The notes under the pieces are model-generated. The model made no database searches. It saw only the letters and a list, made by a program, of their open reading frames with translations, and was not told the DNA's origin. Source: Streptomyces umbrinus (GTDB lineage Bacteria; Actinomycetota; Actinomycetes; Streptomycetales; Streptomycetaceae). From it: a DNA stretch of 64,000 bases. Every line of letters starts with the position of its first letter. Position 1 is the first letter of the stretch. Positions 32,671 to 41,359 of this stretch are shown in pieces. The stretch spans positions 4,650,001 to 4,714,000 of the forward strand of contig NZ_JAUSZI010000002.1 in assembly GCF_030817415.1 (NCBI RefSeq), given 5' to 3'. Position numbers and translations under genes: made by a program.

Positions 32671-33351
32671 ATGCCGGACACGGCAACGAAGCCAGGAACG
32701 GTCACACCGGAGACGACACCACCGGAACCGGCCCTCACCCGCCCCCGAGGACGCCACCGCAAACCCCGCCCCCGCCGCATCCTCTTCGCGGTAGGAAGCC
32801 TCGCCCTCGCCGCAGGAGCCCTGAGCCTCCTCCGCATGGCACCCCAGCCCACCGGCGGAGACACCGGCATGGAGGCAACGGACATCGACCCCAGCGCGGC
32901 CGGCTCGACGGACAACCCGGCTCGGGACGACGCGGGGGCGGTACCCGTCGCCGCACCGCCCACCACCGGCGCATCCCCCTCACCCACGGCCACCACGGGA
33001 CCCTCGGGATCCACGTCAACTTCCGAACCGAACAGGCTGAACGGGCGGGACGAGCCGAGCAAGCCCAACGGGTCCTACGGGCCGCCCGGAGCCTCCGCCC
33101 CGGGAGCCCAGCGCGGAGCCACAGGACCGGCAGGCCCCCGCGACCCGGCCCCCAACCCCTCGGGCGACCTCCAGGACACAGTCCCCATCACCACCACCCC
33201 ACCCGCCCGACCTCCCGCCGCCACACCCACAGCCCCGGCACCGACCCCGACATCCCTCGGTGCACCACAGAACCCCGCCCGCCCGGGCACAGGCCTGTGC
33301 GTCCCGGTCGTCGGCCTGTGCTTCGACGGAAACGACAGCAACAACAGGTAG
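32671..33351 (+). CDS. Pro/Thr/Ala-rich single-span membrane or exported hypothetical protein
   Basis: 226 aa. A basic N-terminal segment (RPRGRHRKPRPRR) precedes one hydrophobic helix (ILFAVGSLALAAGALSLL). The remaining roughly 170 residues are low-complexity Pro, Thr, Gly and Ser, ending in LCVPVVGLCFDG with two cysteines. This suggests an extracellular flexible stalk with a small C-terminal disulfide loop. Function unknown. ATG 32671 follows GGGAGGGG. It converges with the adenylate cyclase gene, 29 bp apart. Confidence 0.65.
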   Translation: MPDTATKPGTVTPETTPPEPALTRPRGRHRKPRPRRILFAVGSLALAAGALSLLRMAPQPTGGDTGMEATDIDPSAAGSTDNPARDDAGAVPVAAPPTTGASPSPTATTGPSGSTSTSEPNRLNGRDEPSKPNGSYGPPGASAPGAQRGATGPAGPRDPAPNPSGDLQDTVPITTTPPARPPAATPTAPAPTPTSLGAPQNPARPGTGLCVPVVGLCFDGNDSNNR

Positions 33352-33380
33352 GAAAAGGAAAAACCACCCACCGCTAGTCG

Positions 33381-34889
33381 CTAGTTACTGCGACGCCTGA
33401 GCTGCCACGGCTCGACCACGCCCAGCCCCCGCACCGCCCGCTGCCACATCGGCTGAAGCGCGAAGCGGTACGACGGCGGCTCCTCTCCCTCCTTCTCCGC
33501 GGCGGCGGCCTCGTCGGCGGCAGCGGCCTCGGAGGCGGGTGCGTCGCCGGTCCGGGTGAGTTCCTCGGCGAACGCCCCGTCGACCAGGACGGCGTCCTTC
33601 GGAGCTATCGAGGTCAGCCGGGACGCGAGGTTGACGGTCGTACCGAAGACATCGCCCATCCGCGTGGTGACCGTGCCGAAGGCGATACCGACGCGCAGCT
33701 CGGGCATCGTCTCGTCGCCGGCCATGGTCTCGATCAGGCGCAGTGCGATCTCGGCGGCGAGGCCCGCGTCGTCGGCCGCGTACAGCACCTCGTCGCCCAA
33801 CGTCTTGATCAGGCGTCCACCGTGCGCGGCCACCAGGTCCGCCGCGGTGGTCTCGAAGGCCTCGACGAGTTCGCCGAGTTCCTCCTCCTCCATGCGCCGG
33901 GTCAGTCGCGTGAAGCCGACGAGGTCGGCGAAGCCGACGGCGAGCCGACGGTCGACCATCTCCTCGTCGTCCGCGGCCTGCACGACACGGCCGGTCGCGG
34001 CGGCGAGCTGGCGCCGCCAGACGTAGACGAGGAACTCCTCCAGCTCGGGCAGCAGCAGCTCGACGAGGGGGTACGTGACCTCGGTGCGCGTCATGCCCGG
34101 TTCCGGGGGCTCGGTCAGACCCTCCAGGAAGGAGTCGATCTGCCACTCGGCAAGCCGCGCGGTGGTCTGCCCGGTCGAACGGGCGACCTGGACCGCCATC
34201 GCCTCGCTGAGCAGCCCCGCCTCGACCAGACCGGAGAGCCGGCGCAGAGCCAGCACGTCGGCCTCCGTGAGCGCCTTGGCCTGGCCGATGTCCGCGAAGC
34301 CCATGGCCCGCCAGAAGCGGGTGGCCAGCTCCACGGAGACGCCCGCGCTGCGGGCGGCCTGGAAGGGGGTGTAGCGGCGCTCGGCACCGAGGATGAGCTG
34401 TTCGAGCCGCAGGGCCAGCGGATCCTCCTCGGAGGCGGCGGCCTGCGCCTCCGCACGGTCCGACCCCTCGCCCCGGCCCGCAACCTCGCCCCGGCCGCCA
34501 CCGTCCGTCCGACCCAAGGTCTCCATCCGGCCCGAGCCCTCCGCCCGGCCGGAGGTTTCCATCCGGCCCGAGCCCTCCGCCCGGCCCGCGGCCGACGTCC
34601 CACCCGGCGCCTCTGCCTGATCTGCCTGCTGATCTGTCTGCTGATCTGTCTGATCCGACGCCTCGGGCGCACTCGGCGGCCCATCCGGCGTCTCCGTCCG
34701 GCCCGGCGTTTCCGCCCGGTCCGTTCGGCCGTCCTGCGCGTCCACTCGGTCCTGTTCCTCCACCCGCGCGTGCGCCTCGGCCCGATCGATGCGTGCGGCC
34801 GCCGTGTCGGCGACAGACCCGGTGGTACGCCCCGGCTCACCGTCGGAGGCGGTGTCACCCGTGCCGGAACCCGTGTCGTCGACGGTCAC
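33381..34889 (-). CDS. cya: class III adenylate cyclase
   Basis: 502-aa cAMP-forming enzyme. The catalytic domain lies at about residues 315-460: VGFADLVGFTRLTRRM with metal-binding Asp, GGRLIKTLGDEVLYAAD with the second metal Asp, and VGIAFGTVTTRMGDVFGTTVNLASR near the transition-state residues. Before it, residues about 160-310 are an adenylate cyclase regulatory-type helical region (ERRYTPFQAARSAGVSVELA). The first 150 residues are degenerate Gly-Arg-Met-Glu repeats. The neighbourhood (birA, pccB) matches S. coelicolor cya. cAMP there promotes germination and development with Crp. The start is GTG 34889. Confidence 0.88.
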   Translation of the reverse strand: MTVDDTGSGTGDTASDGEPGRTTGSVADTAAARIDRAEAHARVEEQDRVDAQDGRTDRAETPGRTETPDGPPSAPEASDQTDQQTDQQADQAEAPGGTSAAGRAEGSGRMETSGRAEGSGRMETLGRTDGGGRGEVAGRGEGSDRAEAQAAASEEDPLALRLEQLILGAERRYTPFQAARSAGVSVELATRFWRAMGFADIGQAKALTEADVLALRRLSGLVEAGLLSEAMAVQVARSTGQTTARLAEWQIDSFLEGLTEPPEPGMTRTEVTYPLVELLLPELEEFLVYVWRRQLAAATGRVVQAADDEEMVDRRLAVGFADLVGFTRLTRRMEEEELGELVEAFETTAADLVAAHGGRLIKTLGDEVLYAADDAGLAAEIALRLIETMAGDETMPELRVGIAFGTVTTRMGDVFGTTVNLASRLTSIAPKDAVLVDGAFAEELTRTGDAPASEAAAADEAAAAEKEGEEPPSYRFALQPMWQRAVRGLGVVEPWQLRRRSN

Positions 34890-35113
34890 GCCTGCTGCCC
34901 TTCCGATCTGCCGCGGTCAGGTATCGACCGGCCTCAACTCTACGGCAGGTGTGCTCTGGCTCACTCCCGACCGCCGAGGCCGGACGGCCCAGGCCCACTC
35001 CTCCCGCGTAGGTCCGACGGCCCACTGCCACTCGTACGGCTCGTACGCGCTCCTTGCTCACCACCAGGCACGACAGGCACGAAGTGTCCCGCGCGCCCCT
35101 GTGGGCACGTTCG

Positions 35114-36043
35114 TCACCGGTCGCCCGTGTCTCCCGTATCCCCCTGATCCCCCGCCGGCCGCAGATGCACGATGTCCCCCGCGCCCACGGGCTGCTGCAC
35201 TCCCTCCGCCGTGGCCAGGACCAGCCGTCCGTCACCGTCCACGGCCACCGCCTCCCCGGTGATCGACTTGTCGCCGGGCAGTTCGGCCCGTACGACCCGC
35301 CCGAGCGTGGCGCAGCCGGCGGCGTACGTGTCCTGGAGGCCGGACCTGGCCGGGTCGCCGCCCACGCTGCGCCACTTCTCGTACCACTGGCCGAGGGACC
35401 GGAGCACGGCCCGCAGGATCGTGTCACGGTCCGTGGTCGTCGCTCCCGCGAGGACCAGCGAACCCGCGCCCGGCACGGGCAGCTCGTCCTCGCGGAGCGT
35501 GACGTTGATGCCGATGCCGACGACGACCGCGTCGGGCCCGGCACGCTCGGCGAGGATGCCGCCGGTCTTGCGCTCCTGGCCGTCCACCGTGACCAGCAGG
35601 TCGTTGGGCCACTTGAGTGCCGTGTCGACCCCGGCGGCGCGGGACAGCGCGGTGGCCGTCGCGACCCCGGCGAGCAGCGGCAGCCAGCCCCAGCGCTCGA
35701 CCGGCACCCCGGTCGGTTTCAGCAGGACGGAGAAGAAGAGGCCCGAGCGGGGAGGTGCCGTCCACCGGCGGTCGAGGCGCCCGCGCCCGGCGTCCTGTTC
35801 CTCGGCGACGAGGATCGCCCCCTCTTCCGCCTTTCCCCCGGTGGCCAAGGCGACGAGGTCGGAGTTGGTGGAGCCGGTGCGGCCAACCAACTGAAAGTCG
35901 GACCAGAGCCCGCCGTCCCGCACGAGTGCGCGGCGCAGGGAGGCGGCGTTGAGAGGAGGCCGGCCGAGGTCGGACCAGCGGCCCGACCTCGGCTCACCCG
36001 GCTCGTTGGACGGGTCTCCTTGTGCACCTGGTGGCGTCGTCAT
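35114..36043 (-). CDS. birA: biotin--[acetyl-CoA-carboxylase] ligase
   Basis: 309-aa biotin protein ligase, which attaches biotin to the lysine of the carboxylase biotin carrier (AccA2 at 41.4 kb). Seen: GSTNSDLVALA, the biotinyl-AMP loop EEQDAGRGRLDRRW, ALKWPNDLLV and VVVGIGINV, all standard for BPL_LplA/LipB. The N-terminal DNA-binding domain of E. coli BirA is absent. ATG 36043 is preferred; the longer frame would run into a transposon relic. It is divergent from pccB. Confidence 0.93.
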   Translation of the reverse strand: MTTPPGAQGDPSNEPGEPRSGRWSDLGRPPLNAASLRRALVRDGGLWSDFQLVGRTGSTNSDLVALATGGKAEEGAILVAEEQDAGRGRLDRRWTAPPRSGLFFSVLLKPTGVPVERWGWLPLLAGVATATALSRAAGVDTALKWPNDLLVTVDGQERKTGGILAERAGPDAVVVGIGINVTLREDELPVPGAGSLVLAGATTTDRDTILRAVLRSLGQWYEKWRSVGGDPARSGLQDTYAAGCATLGRVVRAELPGDKSITGEAVAVDGDGRLVLATAEGVQQPVGAGDIVHLRPAGDQGDTGDTGDR

Positions 36044-36058
36044 GCAACCCACCCTAGG

Positions 36059-36172
36059 TTTGACATCCTCCGTCCCGCAGTAGGGGACGGATTCCAGCCC
36101 TGACGGGCTGAGGTTCACGGGCGCTCGATCACTCTCGTGATGTCACCCCTCCGGCGTGTCCCGCCGCGACGC
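36059..36172 (-). mobile_element. solo right-end relic of a TnpB-type IS200/IS605 element
   Basis: Bases 36059-36130 align with the right end of the intact element at 50418-50488. Shared: TTTGACATCCTCC, a GTCCC/GGGAC-type hairpin, GGATTCCA, a second CAGCCC/GGGCTG hairpin, and TGAGGTTCACGG. Further on, CCCTCCGGC and GCCGCGACG are also shared, with the tnpB sequence between them deleted. It lies 16 bp upstream of birA. An unrelated CGCGTTG-ATCGTA-CAACGCG hairpin follows at about 36170-36190. Confidence 0.75.
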
Positions 36173-36364
36173 GTTGATCGTACAACGCGAAGGGGAGGGG
36201 AGTGTGGTAAACGCCGCACTGCCGAACGGTAGGCGCGCCACTACGCTACGGATGAGTAGCCAACCCCCCTTCTGAGCACCACCCAGCAGCGTTCAGCACG
36301 TCCGAAGCACCTCGTGTCACCTCACCCTCACGTCCCCACTGAGCAGGCAGGGAGCCGCATCCCG

Positions 36365-37963
36365 ATGTCCGAGCCGGAACAGCAGCATGAGATCGACATC
36401 CACACCACCGCGGGCAAGCTCGCGGATCTGCGGCGCCGCATCGACGAGGCGACGCACGCCGGCTCGGCACGTGCCGTCGAAAAGCAGCACGCCAAGGGCA
36501 AGTTGACGGCTCGTGAGCGGATCGAGCTGCTGCTGGACGAGGGCTCCTTCGTGGAGTTCGACGAGTTCGCGCAGCACCGCTCGACGGACTTCGGCCTGGA
36601 GAACAACCGCCCGTACGGCGACGGGGTCGTGACCGGCTACGGCACGGTGGACGGGCGCCCGGTCGCCGTGTTCTCCCAGGACTTCACGGTCTTCGGCGGC
36701 GCGCTCGGCGAGGTCTACGGCCAGAAGATCATGAAGGTGATGGACTTCGCGCTGAAGACCGGCTGTCCGGTCATCGGCATCAACGACTCGGGCGGCGCCC
36801 GTATCCAGGAGGGCGTCTCGGCGCTCGGCATGTACGGCGAGATCTTCCGCCGCAACACCCACGCCTCGGGTGTCATCCCGCAGATCAGCCTGGTCGTCGG
36901 CCCGTGCGCGGGCGGTGCGGTCTACTCCCCCGCGATCACCGACTTCACGGTGATGGTCGACCAGACCTCGCACATGTTCATCACAGGACCCGACGTCATC
37001 AAGACGGTCACCGGCGAGGACGTCGGCTTCGAGGAGCTGGGCGGCGCGCGCACGCACAACGCGGTGTCGGGCGTGGCCCATCACATGGCGGGCGACGAGA
37101 AGGACGCGATCGAGTACGTCAAGTCGCTGCTGTCCTACCTCCCGTCGAACAACCTCAGCGAGCCGCCCGCCTTCCCGGAGGAGGCGGACCTGGCCCTGAC
37201 CGACGAGGACCGCGAGCTCGACACGCTGATCCCGGACAGCGCGAACCAGCCGTACGACATGCACACGGTGATCGAACACGTCCTGGACGACGCCGAGTTC
37301 TTCGAGACCCAGCCGCTGTTCGCGCCGAACATCCTCACCGGCTTCGGCCGGGTCGAGGGCCACCCGGTGGGCATCGTCGCCAACCAGCCGATGCAGTTCG
37401 CGGGCTGCCTCGACATCGACGCGAGCGAGAAGGCGGCCCGCTTCGTCCGCACCTGCGACGCCTTCAACGTCCCCGTCATCACGTTCGTGGACGTCCCCGG
37501 CTTCCTCCCGGGCGTGGACCAGGAGCACTACGGCATCATCCGCCGCGGCGCGAAGCTGATCTACGCCTACGCGGAGGCCACCGTCCCGCTGATCACGGTC
37601 ATCACCCGCAAGGCCTTCGGCGGCGCGTACGACGTCATGGGCTCCAAGCACCTGGGTGCCGACCTCAACCTCGCCTGGCCGACCGCCCAGATCGCCGTGA
37701 TGGGCGCGCAGGGCGCGGTGAACATCCTGCACCGCCGCACCATCGCCGCGGCCCCCGCCGACGAGCAGGAGGCCACCCGGGCCCGCCTGATCCAGGAGTA
37801 CGAGGACACGCTCCTCAACCCCTACACGGCTGCCGAGCGCGGGTACATCGACGGTGTGATCCTGCCGTCCGACACCCGCTCCCACGTCGTACGCGGCCTG
37901 CGGTCGCTGCGGTCCAAGCGGGAGTCCCTGCCGCCGAAGAAGCACGGCAACATCCCCCTGTAG
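36365..37963 (+). CDS. pccB: propionyl-CoA carboxylase beta subunit (carboxyltransferase)
   Basis: 532-aa carboxyltransferase moving CO2 from biotin on AccA2 to propionyl-CoA, giving methylmalonyl-CoA, a polyketide and odd-chain precursor. Seen: [33 protein letters not shown] and [13 protein letters not shown] (first oxyanion loop), [14 protein letters not shown] and [16 protein letters not shown] (second). ATG 36365 begins [13 protein letters not shown], the known PccB start; the 17-residue longer frame is not supported. It forms an operon with pccE 41 bp downstream. Confidence 0.96.
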   Translation: MSEPEQQHEIDIHTTAGKLADLRRRIDEATHAGSARAVEKQHAKGKLTARERIELLLDEGSFVEFDEFAQHRSTDFGLENNRPYGDGVVTGYGTVDGRPVAVFSQDFTVFGGALGEVYGQKIMKVMDFALKTGCPVIGINDSGGARIQEGVSALGMYGEIFRRNTHASGVIPQISLVVGPCAGGAVYSPAITDFTVMVDQTSHMFITGPDVIKTVTGEDVGFEELGGARTHNAVSGVAHHMAGDEKDAIEYVKSLLSYLPSNNLSEPPAFPEEADLALTDEDRELDTLIPDSANQPYDMHTVIEHVLDDAEFFETQPLFAPNILTGFGRVEGHPVGIVANQPMQFAGCLDIDASEKAARFVRTCDAFNVPVITFVDVPGFLPGVDQEHYGIIRRGAKLIYAYAEATVPLITVITRKAFGGAYDVMGSKHLGADLNLAWPTAQIAVMGAQGAVNILHRRTIAAAPADEQEATRARLIQEYEDTLLNPYTAAERGYIDGVILPSDTRSHVVRGLRSLRSKRESLPPKKHGNIPL

Positions 37964-38004
37964 GACGCCGGTCGAGAGCAGACGAGTCGAGAGCGGGAAC
38001 GTTC

Positions 38005-38211
38005 ATGATCAAGGTCGTAAGGGGCAACCCGACCCCCGAGGAGCTGGCCGCCGCACTGGCGGTGGTCCAGGCCCGCGCCGCGGCGGCGGCAACATCCCCG
38101 CCCGGTGCGACACAGGAACGCCCGGCATGGTCCGACCCGTCCCGGGTGGCCCAGAGGCGCCTGCCAACACCGGGGCCACGAACATGGGCCCGCACCTTCT
38201 GGCCCGGTTAG
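38005..38211 (+). CDS. pccE: acyl-CoA carboxylase epsilon subunit
   Basis: 68-aa accessory subunit that strengthens the alpha-beta carboxylase complex in actinomycetes. It begins MIKVVRGNPTPEELAAALAV, the conserved start of the family, continues with an Ala-rich helix and W(S)DPSR, and ends TWARTFWPG. Its position directly after pccB supports the call. Too short for many gene finders. Confidence 0.9.
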   Translation: MIKVVRGNPTPEELAAALAVVQARAAAAATSPPGATQERPAWSDPSRVAQRRLPTPGPRTWARTFWPG

Positions 38212-38252
38212 ACGGCCGCGCCCCTTCAGGGGCGCGGGGAACTGCGCGATCA
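38212..38252. repeat. family A intergenic repeat between convergent genes
   Basis: GGGGCGCGGGGAACTGCGCG core at about 38228-38248, with a CGCCCCTT/AGGGGCG inverted element in front. It lies between convergent pccE and the SGNH hydrolase and probably acts as a terminator. Confidence 0.6.
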
Positions 38253-38270
38253 ACCCCCACCGGGCCGCGG

Positions 38271-39401
38271 TCAAAGAACCACAGCAACGGCTTCGGCCAT
38301 CACCGCGTACCCGGCATCATTCGGGTGCAGGTGATCGCCGAAGTCGTACGCACCGCACAGCACATCCGGCGAGTCAGGATCCCCCAGCGCCCGGTGGAGA
38401 TCGACAACCGCGTCGTACTCCCCCGAGCACCGAATCCACTCGTTCACCTCATGACTCACCTTCGCCGCCCGCTCCCCCCAGTGATCGGACCCGCCGAAGG
38501 GAAGCAGGGTCGCCCCCACGGCCCGAACCCCCCGCTCCCGAGCAAGCCGTATCAACTCCCGGTGCCCCGCGACGAGTTCACCCACCTCCACAAGCGGCGC
38601 GGGCCGATACGTCGGCTGCTCGTCCGTCTCGCTGAAGCCGATGTCGTTGAGCCCCAGCAGAACGACGAGCGTGTCGACGCCCGCGAGCGCGAACACGTCC
38701 CGCTCCACGCGCCGGACGCCCTTCTCCCCGTACCAGGCCGAGTCGTTGAGCAGCAGGTTCCCGCCGATGCCCGCGTTGAGGACGGGCCGCCCCGTGCGCT
38801 CGGCGAGGGCGTCGGACCAGCGCCGGTTCGCACCGGGCGTGGACCCGAACCCGTCGGTGATCGAGTCGCCGAACAGGGCCACGGCGTCCGTACGTCCCGC
38901 TGAGACGTCGACGCCGGACAGGAAGTACCAGGACTCGCTGACCTCTTCGAAGGCCTCGCCCCCGGTGTCCTCCAGGAGGTCGCCCGCACCCCGGTAGCTG
39001 GTGGCGAAGGCCTGCGCATGGAAGGTGGCGGGCCCGGTGACGGCGTCCAGATGGAGGGTGACCGTCACGGATTCGCCTGACTCCAGGGCGAGTTCGGCCG
39101 CGTCGCCGATGATCTCCCCGCGCGCCGGCACTGCGACGGAGTCGGACCCCGCGAAGGTGAGCCGTCGGACCGAGTCCGTTCGCACGGCGGCTCCGCGGGC
39201 CGTACGGGCGACCGTCGCGCCCGCGATCCGGAGCGGCGAGGTCCCGTACGCGTTCGAGAGGCGGATACGGATCCGGTCGCCGCCCGCGCCGAGGCGGACG
39301 ACCTGACGCAGGGACTGACGCCAGAAGCCCTCCTGCGACCAGTTGGGCGTGAAGCCCGTGCTGGGCAGCTGGGGCGAGGCGGTCCAGGCGGTGGTGAACA
39401 C
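38271..39401 (-). CDS. SGNH/GDSL hydrolase family protein
   Basis: 376-aa serine esterase-like enzyme. The N-terminal beta-rich domain is followed by an SGNH domain with all four blocks: VALFGDSITDGFG (Ser), LNAGIGGNLLLND (Gly), LLGLNDIGF (Asn) and DHLHPNDAGYAVMAEAV (Asp/His). There is no signal peptide, so it may be intracellular or use another route. Family members deacylate carbohydrates or lipids; the substrate is unknown. The start is GTG 39401 with GGGAGGG. It is divergent from a 42-aa membrane protein gene. Confidence 0.88.
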   Translation of the reverse strand: MFTTAWTASPQLPSTGFTPNWSQEGFWRQSLRQVVRLGAGGDRIRIRLSNAYGTSPLRIAGATVARTARGAAVRTDSVRRLTFAGSDSVAVPARGEIIGDAAELALESGESVTVTLHLDAVTGPATFHAQAFATSYRGAGDLLEDTGGEAFEEVSESWYFLSGVDVSAGRTDAVALFGDSITDGFGSTPGANRRWSDALAERTGRPVLNAGIGGNLLLNDSAWYGEKGVRRVERDVFALAGVDTLVVLLGLNDIGFSETDEQPTYRPAPLVEVGELVAGHRELIRLARERGVRAVGATLLPFGGSDHWGERAAKVSHEVNEWIRCSGEYDAVVDLHRALGDPDSPDVLCGAYDFGDHLHPNDAGYAVMAEAVAVVL

Positions 39402-39435
39402 GGCACATCCCTCCCTGAGAGGATCAGGACCCGCT

Positions 39436-39540
39436 CCCTAATGGAATCAGAGTCCCTTTAGTGATGCCCGGAACAGTAGCAGGGAGGCGGGCCCTAATGG
39501 AACCCCAGAACCTTTTACTCAAAATGAGTACGCGTACTCA
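39436..39540. promoter_or_regulatory. direct repeats and a 16-bp palindrome in a divergent promoter region
   Basis: CCCTAATGGAA occurs at 39436-39446 and 39492-39502, with partly conserved sequence after each copy. A perfect palindrome TGAGTACGCGTACTCA (39525-39540) lies 36 bp before the small membrane protein. These look like binding sites for at least two regulators. Confidence 0.5.
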
Positions 39541-39576
39541 GGCGCCCGCGCCCGCGGCGGAGTCACGATCGTTTAC

Positions 39577-39705
39577 ATGCTGTGGTCCGACCCGGAGAAC
39601 GAGCCGCCCAAGGAACTGCGCGACATGCAGGACATGTTGCGGCGACTGGGCGTTCTCCTCGCGCTGGCCGCGGTGCTCGCGATGATCGTGCTCGGCGTGA
39701 TGTGA
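39577..39705 (+). CDS. 42-aa single-span membrane protein (MmpA/MmpB-like)
   Basis: The small protein begins [19 protein letters not shown], then one membrane helix [19 protein letters not shown] to its end. The N-terminus is probably cytoplasmic, amphipathic and acidic. From memory, short Streptomyces proteins with the MLWSDPxNEPP start are annotated as morphogenic membrane proteins (Mmp); I am not certain of the family letter. It sits 31 bp before maf. No strong ribosome site is visible. Confidence 0.65.
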   Translation: MLWSDPENEPPKELRDMQDMLRRLGVLLALAAVLAMIVLGVM

Positions 39706-39724
39706 GCCGCCCCGGCCCCGCCGA

Positions 39725-39736
39725 TACCCTGGCCGC
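39725..39736 (+). promoter_or_regulatory. -10 box (TACCCT) for leaderless maf
   Basis: TACCCT at 39725-39730 ends 6 nt before the ATG at 39737. The same hexamer and spacing occur before the genes at 46909 and 47493. Confidence 0.5.
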
Positions 39737-40357
39737 ATGACTGATCAGCCACGCCGCCGACTCGTCCTCGCCTCCCAGTCCCCCGCCCGGCTCGGACTGC
39801 TGCGGCAGGCCGGACTCGCCCCCGAGGTCATCGTCAGCGGGGTCGACGAGGACGCCGTGACCGCCCCGACCCCCGCCGAACTGGCACTCGCGCTGGCCGA
39901 GGCGAAGGCGTCCGTGGTGGCGGCGAGGCCGGAGGTCAAGGGTGCCCTGGTGATCGGCTGCGACTCGGTGCTCGACCTGGACGGCGAGGCGCTCGGCAAG
40001 CCCGCCGACGCCGAGGAGGCGACCGCGCGCTGGAAGGCGATGCGCGGCCGCGCGGGCACACTCCAGACCGGGCACTGCGTATGGGACACGACGGCCGGGC
40101 GCCACACCTCGGGGGTCGCCTCCACCGTGGTCCGCTTCGGCGAGCCGAGCGACGCCGAGATCGCCGCGTACGTCGCCTCGGGCGAGCCCCTCCATGTCGC
40201 GGGGGCGTTCACGCTCGACGGCCGCTCCGCCCCGTTCATCGACGGCATCGACGGCGACCACGGCAACGTCATCGGGATCTCGCTGCCGTTGGTACGCCGT
40301 CTGCTGGCCGAACTGGGCGTCGGCATCACGGAGTTGTGGACCCCGCGCGAGAAGTGA
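39737..40357 (+). CDS. maf: Maf family nucleotide pyrophosphatase
   Basis: 206-aa house-cleaning nucleotide diphosphatase that hydrolyses non-canonical NTPs; historically linked to septum inhibition. Seen: [19 protein letters not shown] (the SxxR start motif), [18 protein letters not shown] (the catalytic-Asp block) and the C-terminal [18 protein letters not shown]. Its place next to the carboxylase genes is conserved in Streptomyces. Confidence 0.92.
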   Translation: MTDQPRRRLVLASQSPARLGLLRQAGLAPEVIVSGVDEDAVTAPTPAELALALAEAKASVVAARPEVKGALVIGCDSVLDLDGEALGKPADAEEATARWKAMRGRAGTLQTGHCVWDTTAGRHTSGVASTVVRFGEPSDAEIAAYVASGEPLHVAGAFTLDGRSAPFIDGIDGDHGNVIGISLPLVRRLLAELGVGITELWTPREK

Positions 40358-40404
40358 CGCGCGGGGCGGGACGAGCGGTCGGGCAGTAAGAGGGAGTAAG
40401 GCCG

Positions 40405-40932
40405 TCAGGAAGCCGAGGGCGCCGGAGGCGGGATGACAGGCGTCCCGCCTCCGCCCCCGTTACCGCCACTCTCGGCGCCGCCGCCCGTCGTACCGCCGTC
40501 CGGCTTGGCGTCGTCCGGCCCGGCATCGGAGACGGTGCCCTCGCGACGGTCGTACGTCATGAAGATGAGCACGATCAGCCCGAGCACCACCATCATGAAG
40601 GCGAACGCGCCCCAGCCCACCAGGCCCACCGTGAACGCGCCGAGCAGGGCGTGCACCACCGCGGCGCTGAACAGCAGGATGCGGCCGACGCCGGCGGGGG
40701 CGCGGTCGCGCAGGGCCACGCGCAGCGCGACGACCCCGCAGAGCGCGAAGTAGAGGCCGAAGAGCAGGCCGGCGACTTTCGAGGACGTGGACATCACGTC
40801 CGAGTCGAGCCCCGCCAGGGACATGTCCTGCCGGTCTACGACGATCCCCATGAACCAGTTGACCAACGCGATGCCTATCGCTTCCGCGAAGAGGACGATC
40901 GCGGTCACCCATGCCACCGGTCTGCGCACCAC
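40405..40932 (-). CDS. conserved four-span membrane protein
   Basis: 175 aa with four predicted helices (AWVTAIVLFAEAIGIALVN; VAGLLFGLYFALCGVVAL; ILLFSAAVVHALLGAFTVG; FAFMMVVLGLIVLIFM). A Gly/Asp/Pro-rich cytoplasmic tail follows. No catalytic motif; function unknown. The start is GTG 40932, with a second GTG one codon later. It converges with maf and is divergent from accA2. Confidence 0.75.
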   Translation of the reverse strand: MVRRPVAWVTAIVLFAEAIGIALVNWFMGIVVDRQDMSLAGLDSDVMSTSSKVAGLLFGLYFALCGVVALRVALRDRAPAGVGRILLFSAAVVHALLGAFTVGLVGWGAFAFMMVVLGLIVLIFMTYDRREGTVSDAGPDDAKPDGGTTGGGAESGGNGGGGGTPVIPPPAPSAS

Positions 40933-41359
40933 CGGTCCCCACCCACTTCCGACTGCCGCTCGACCAAAACTGCTGTTACCTCAAGTACTCCCACCAGCCG
41001 CCCGACCACCGCCCCTCAACGGGGCCCTTCGGGCCACAGGCTTTCTTCAGCAGCCTGCACGCTACTAACGGGTAAACCGCGGGACAAGGGATCTACGGAG
41101 GGCAAAGATTCGTTGGGCCATTCGTAGGGACTCCACAAAGAAACGGAGTGGGGCGCAGCACGCTCTCACAGAGACCTTGGCCACATCGGAGGGCTAGGGT
41201 TCTTGGGAAGCCCCCTGCGTACCGCGGTGCGACAAGGGATTTCGCGGACGAGCGGGCCTCGTATCACGCTCCGTGTGGGCAAGCTCACCACCGGGGACGG
41301 GTCGATACGTCGTGTCGGCAGTCCCTAAACTCGGCTTGTTTCAAGGAGAGGGAGCCAAC
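40933..41359 (+). promoter_or_regulatory. long upstream region of accA2
   Basis: 427 bp without a credible gene. TAAACT at 41326-41331 is a likely -10 for accA2, with 28 nt to the start codon and AAGGAGAGGGAG as ribosome site. ACAAGGGAT followed by (C/T)T is repeated at about 41082 and 41231, possibly a regulatory direct repeat. No terminator hairpin was seen. Confidence 0.4.
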
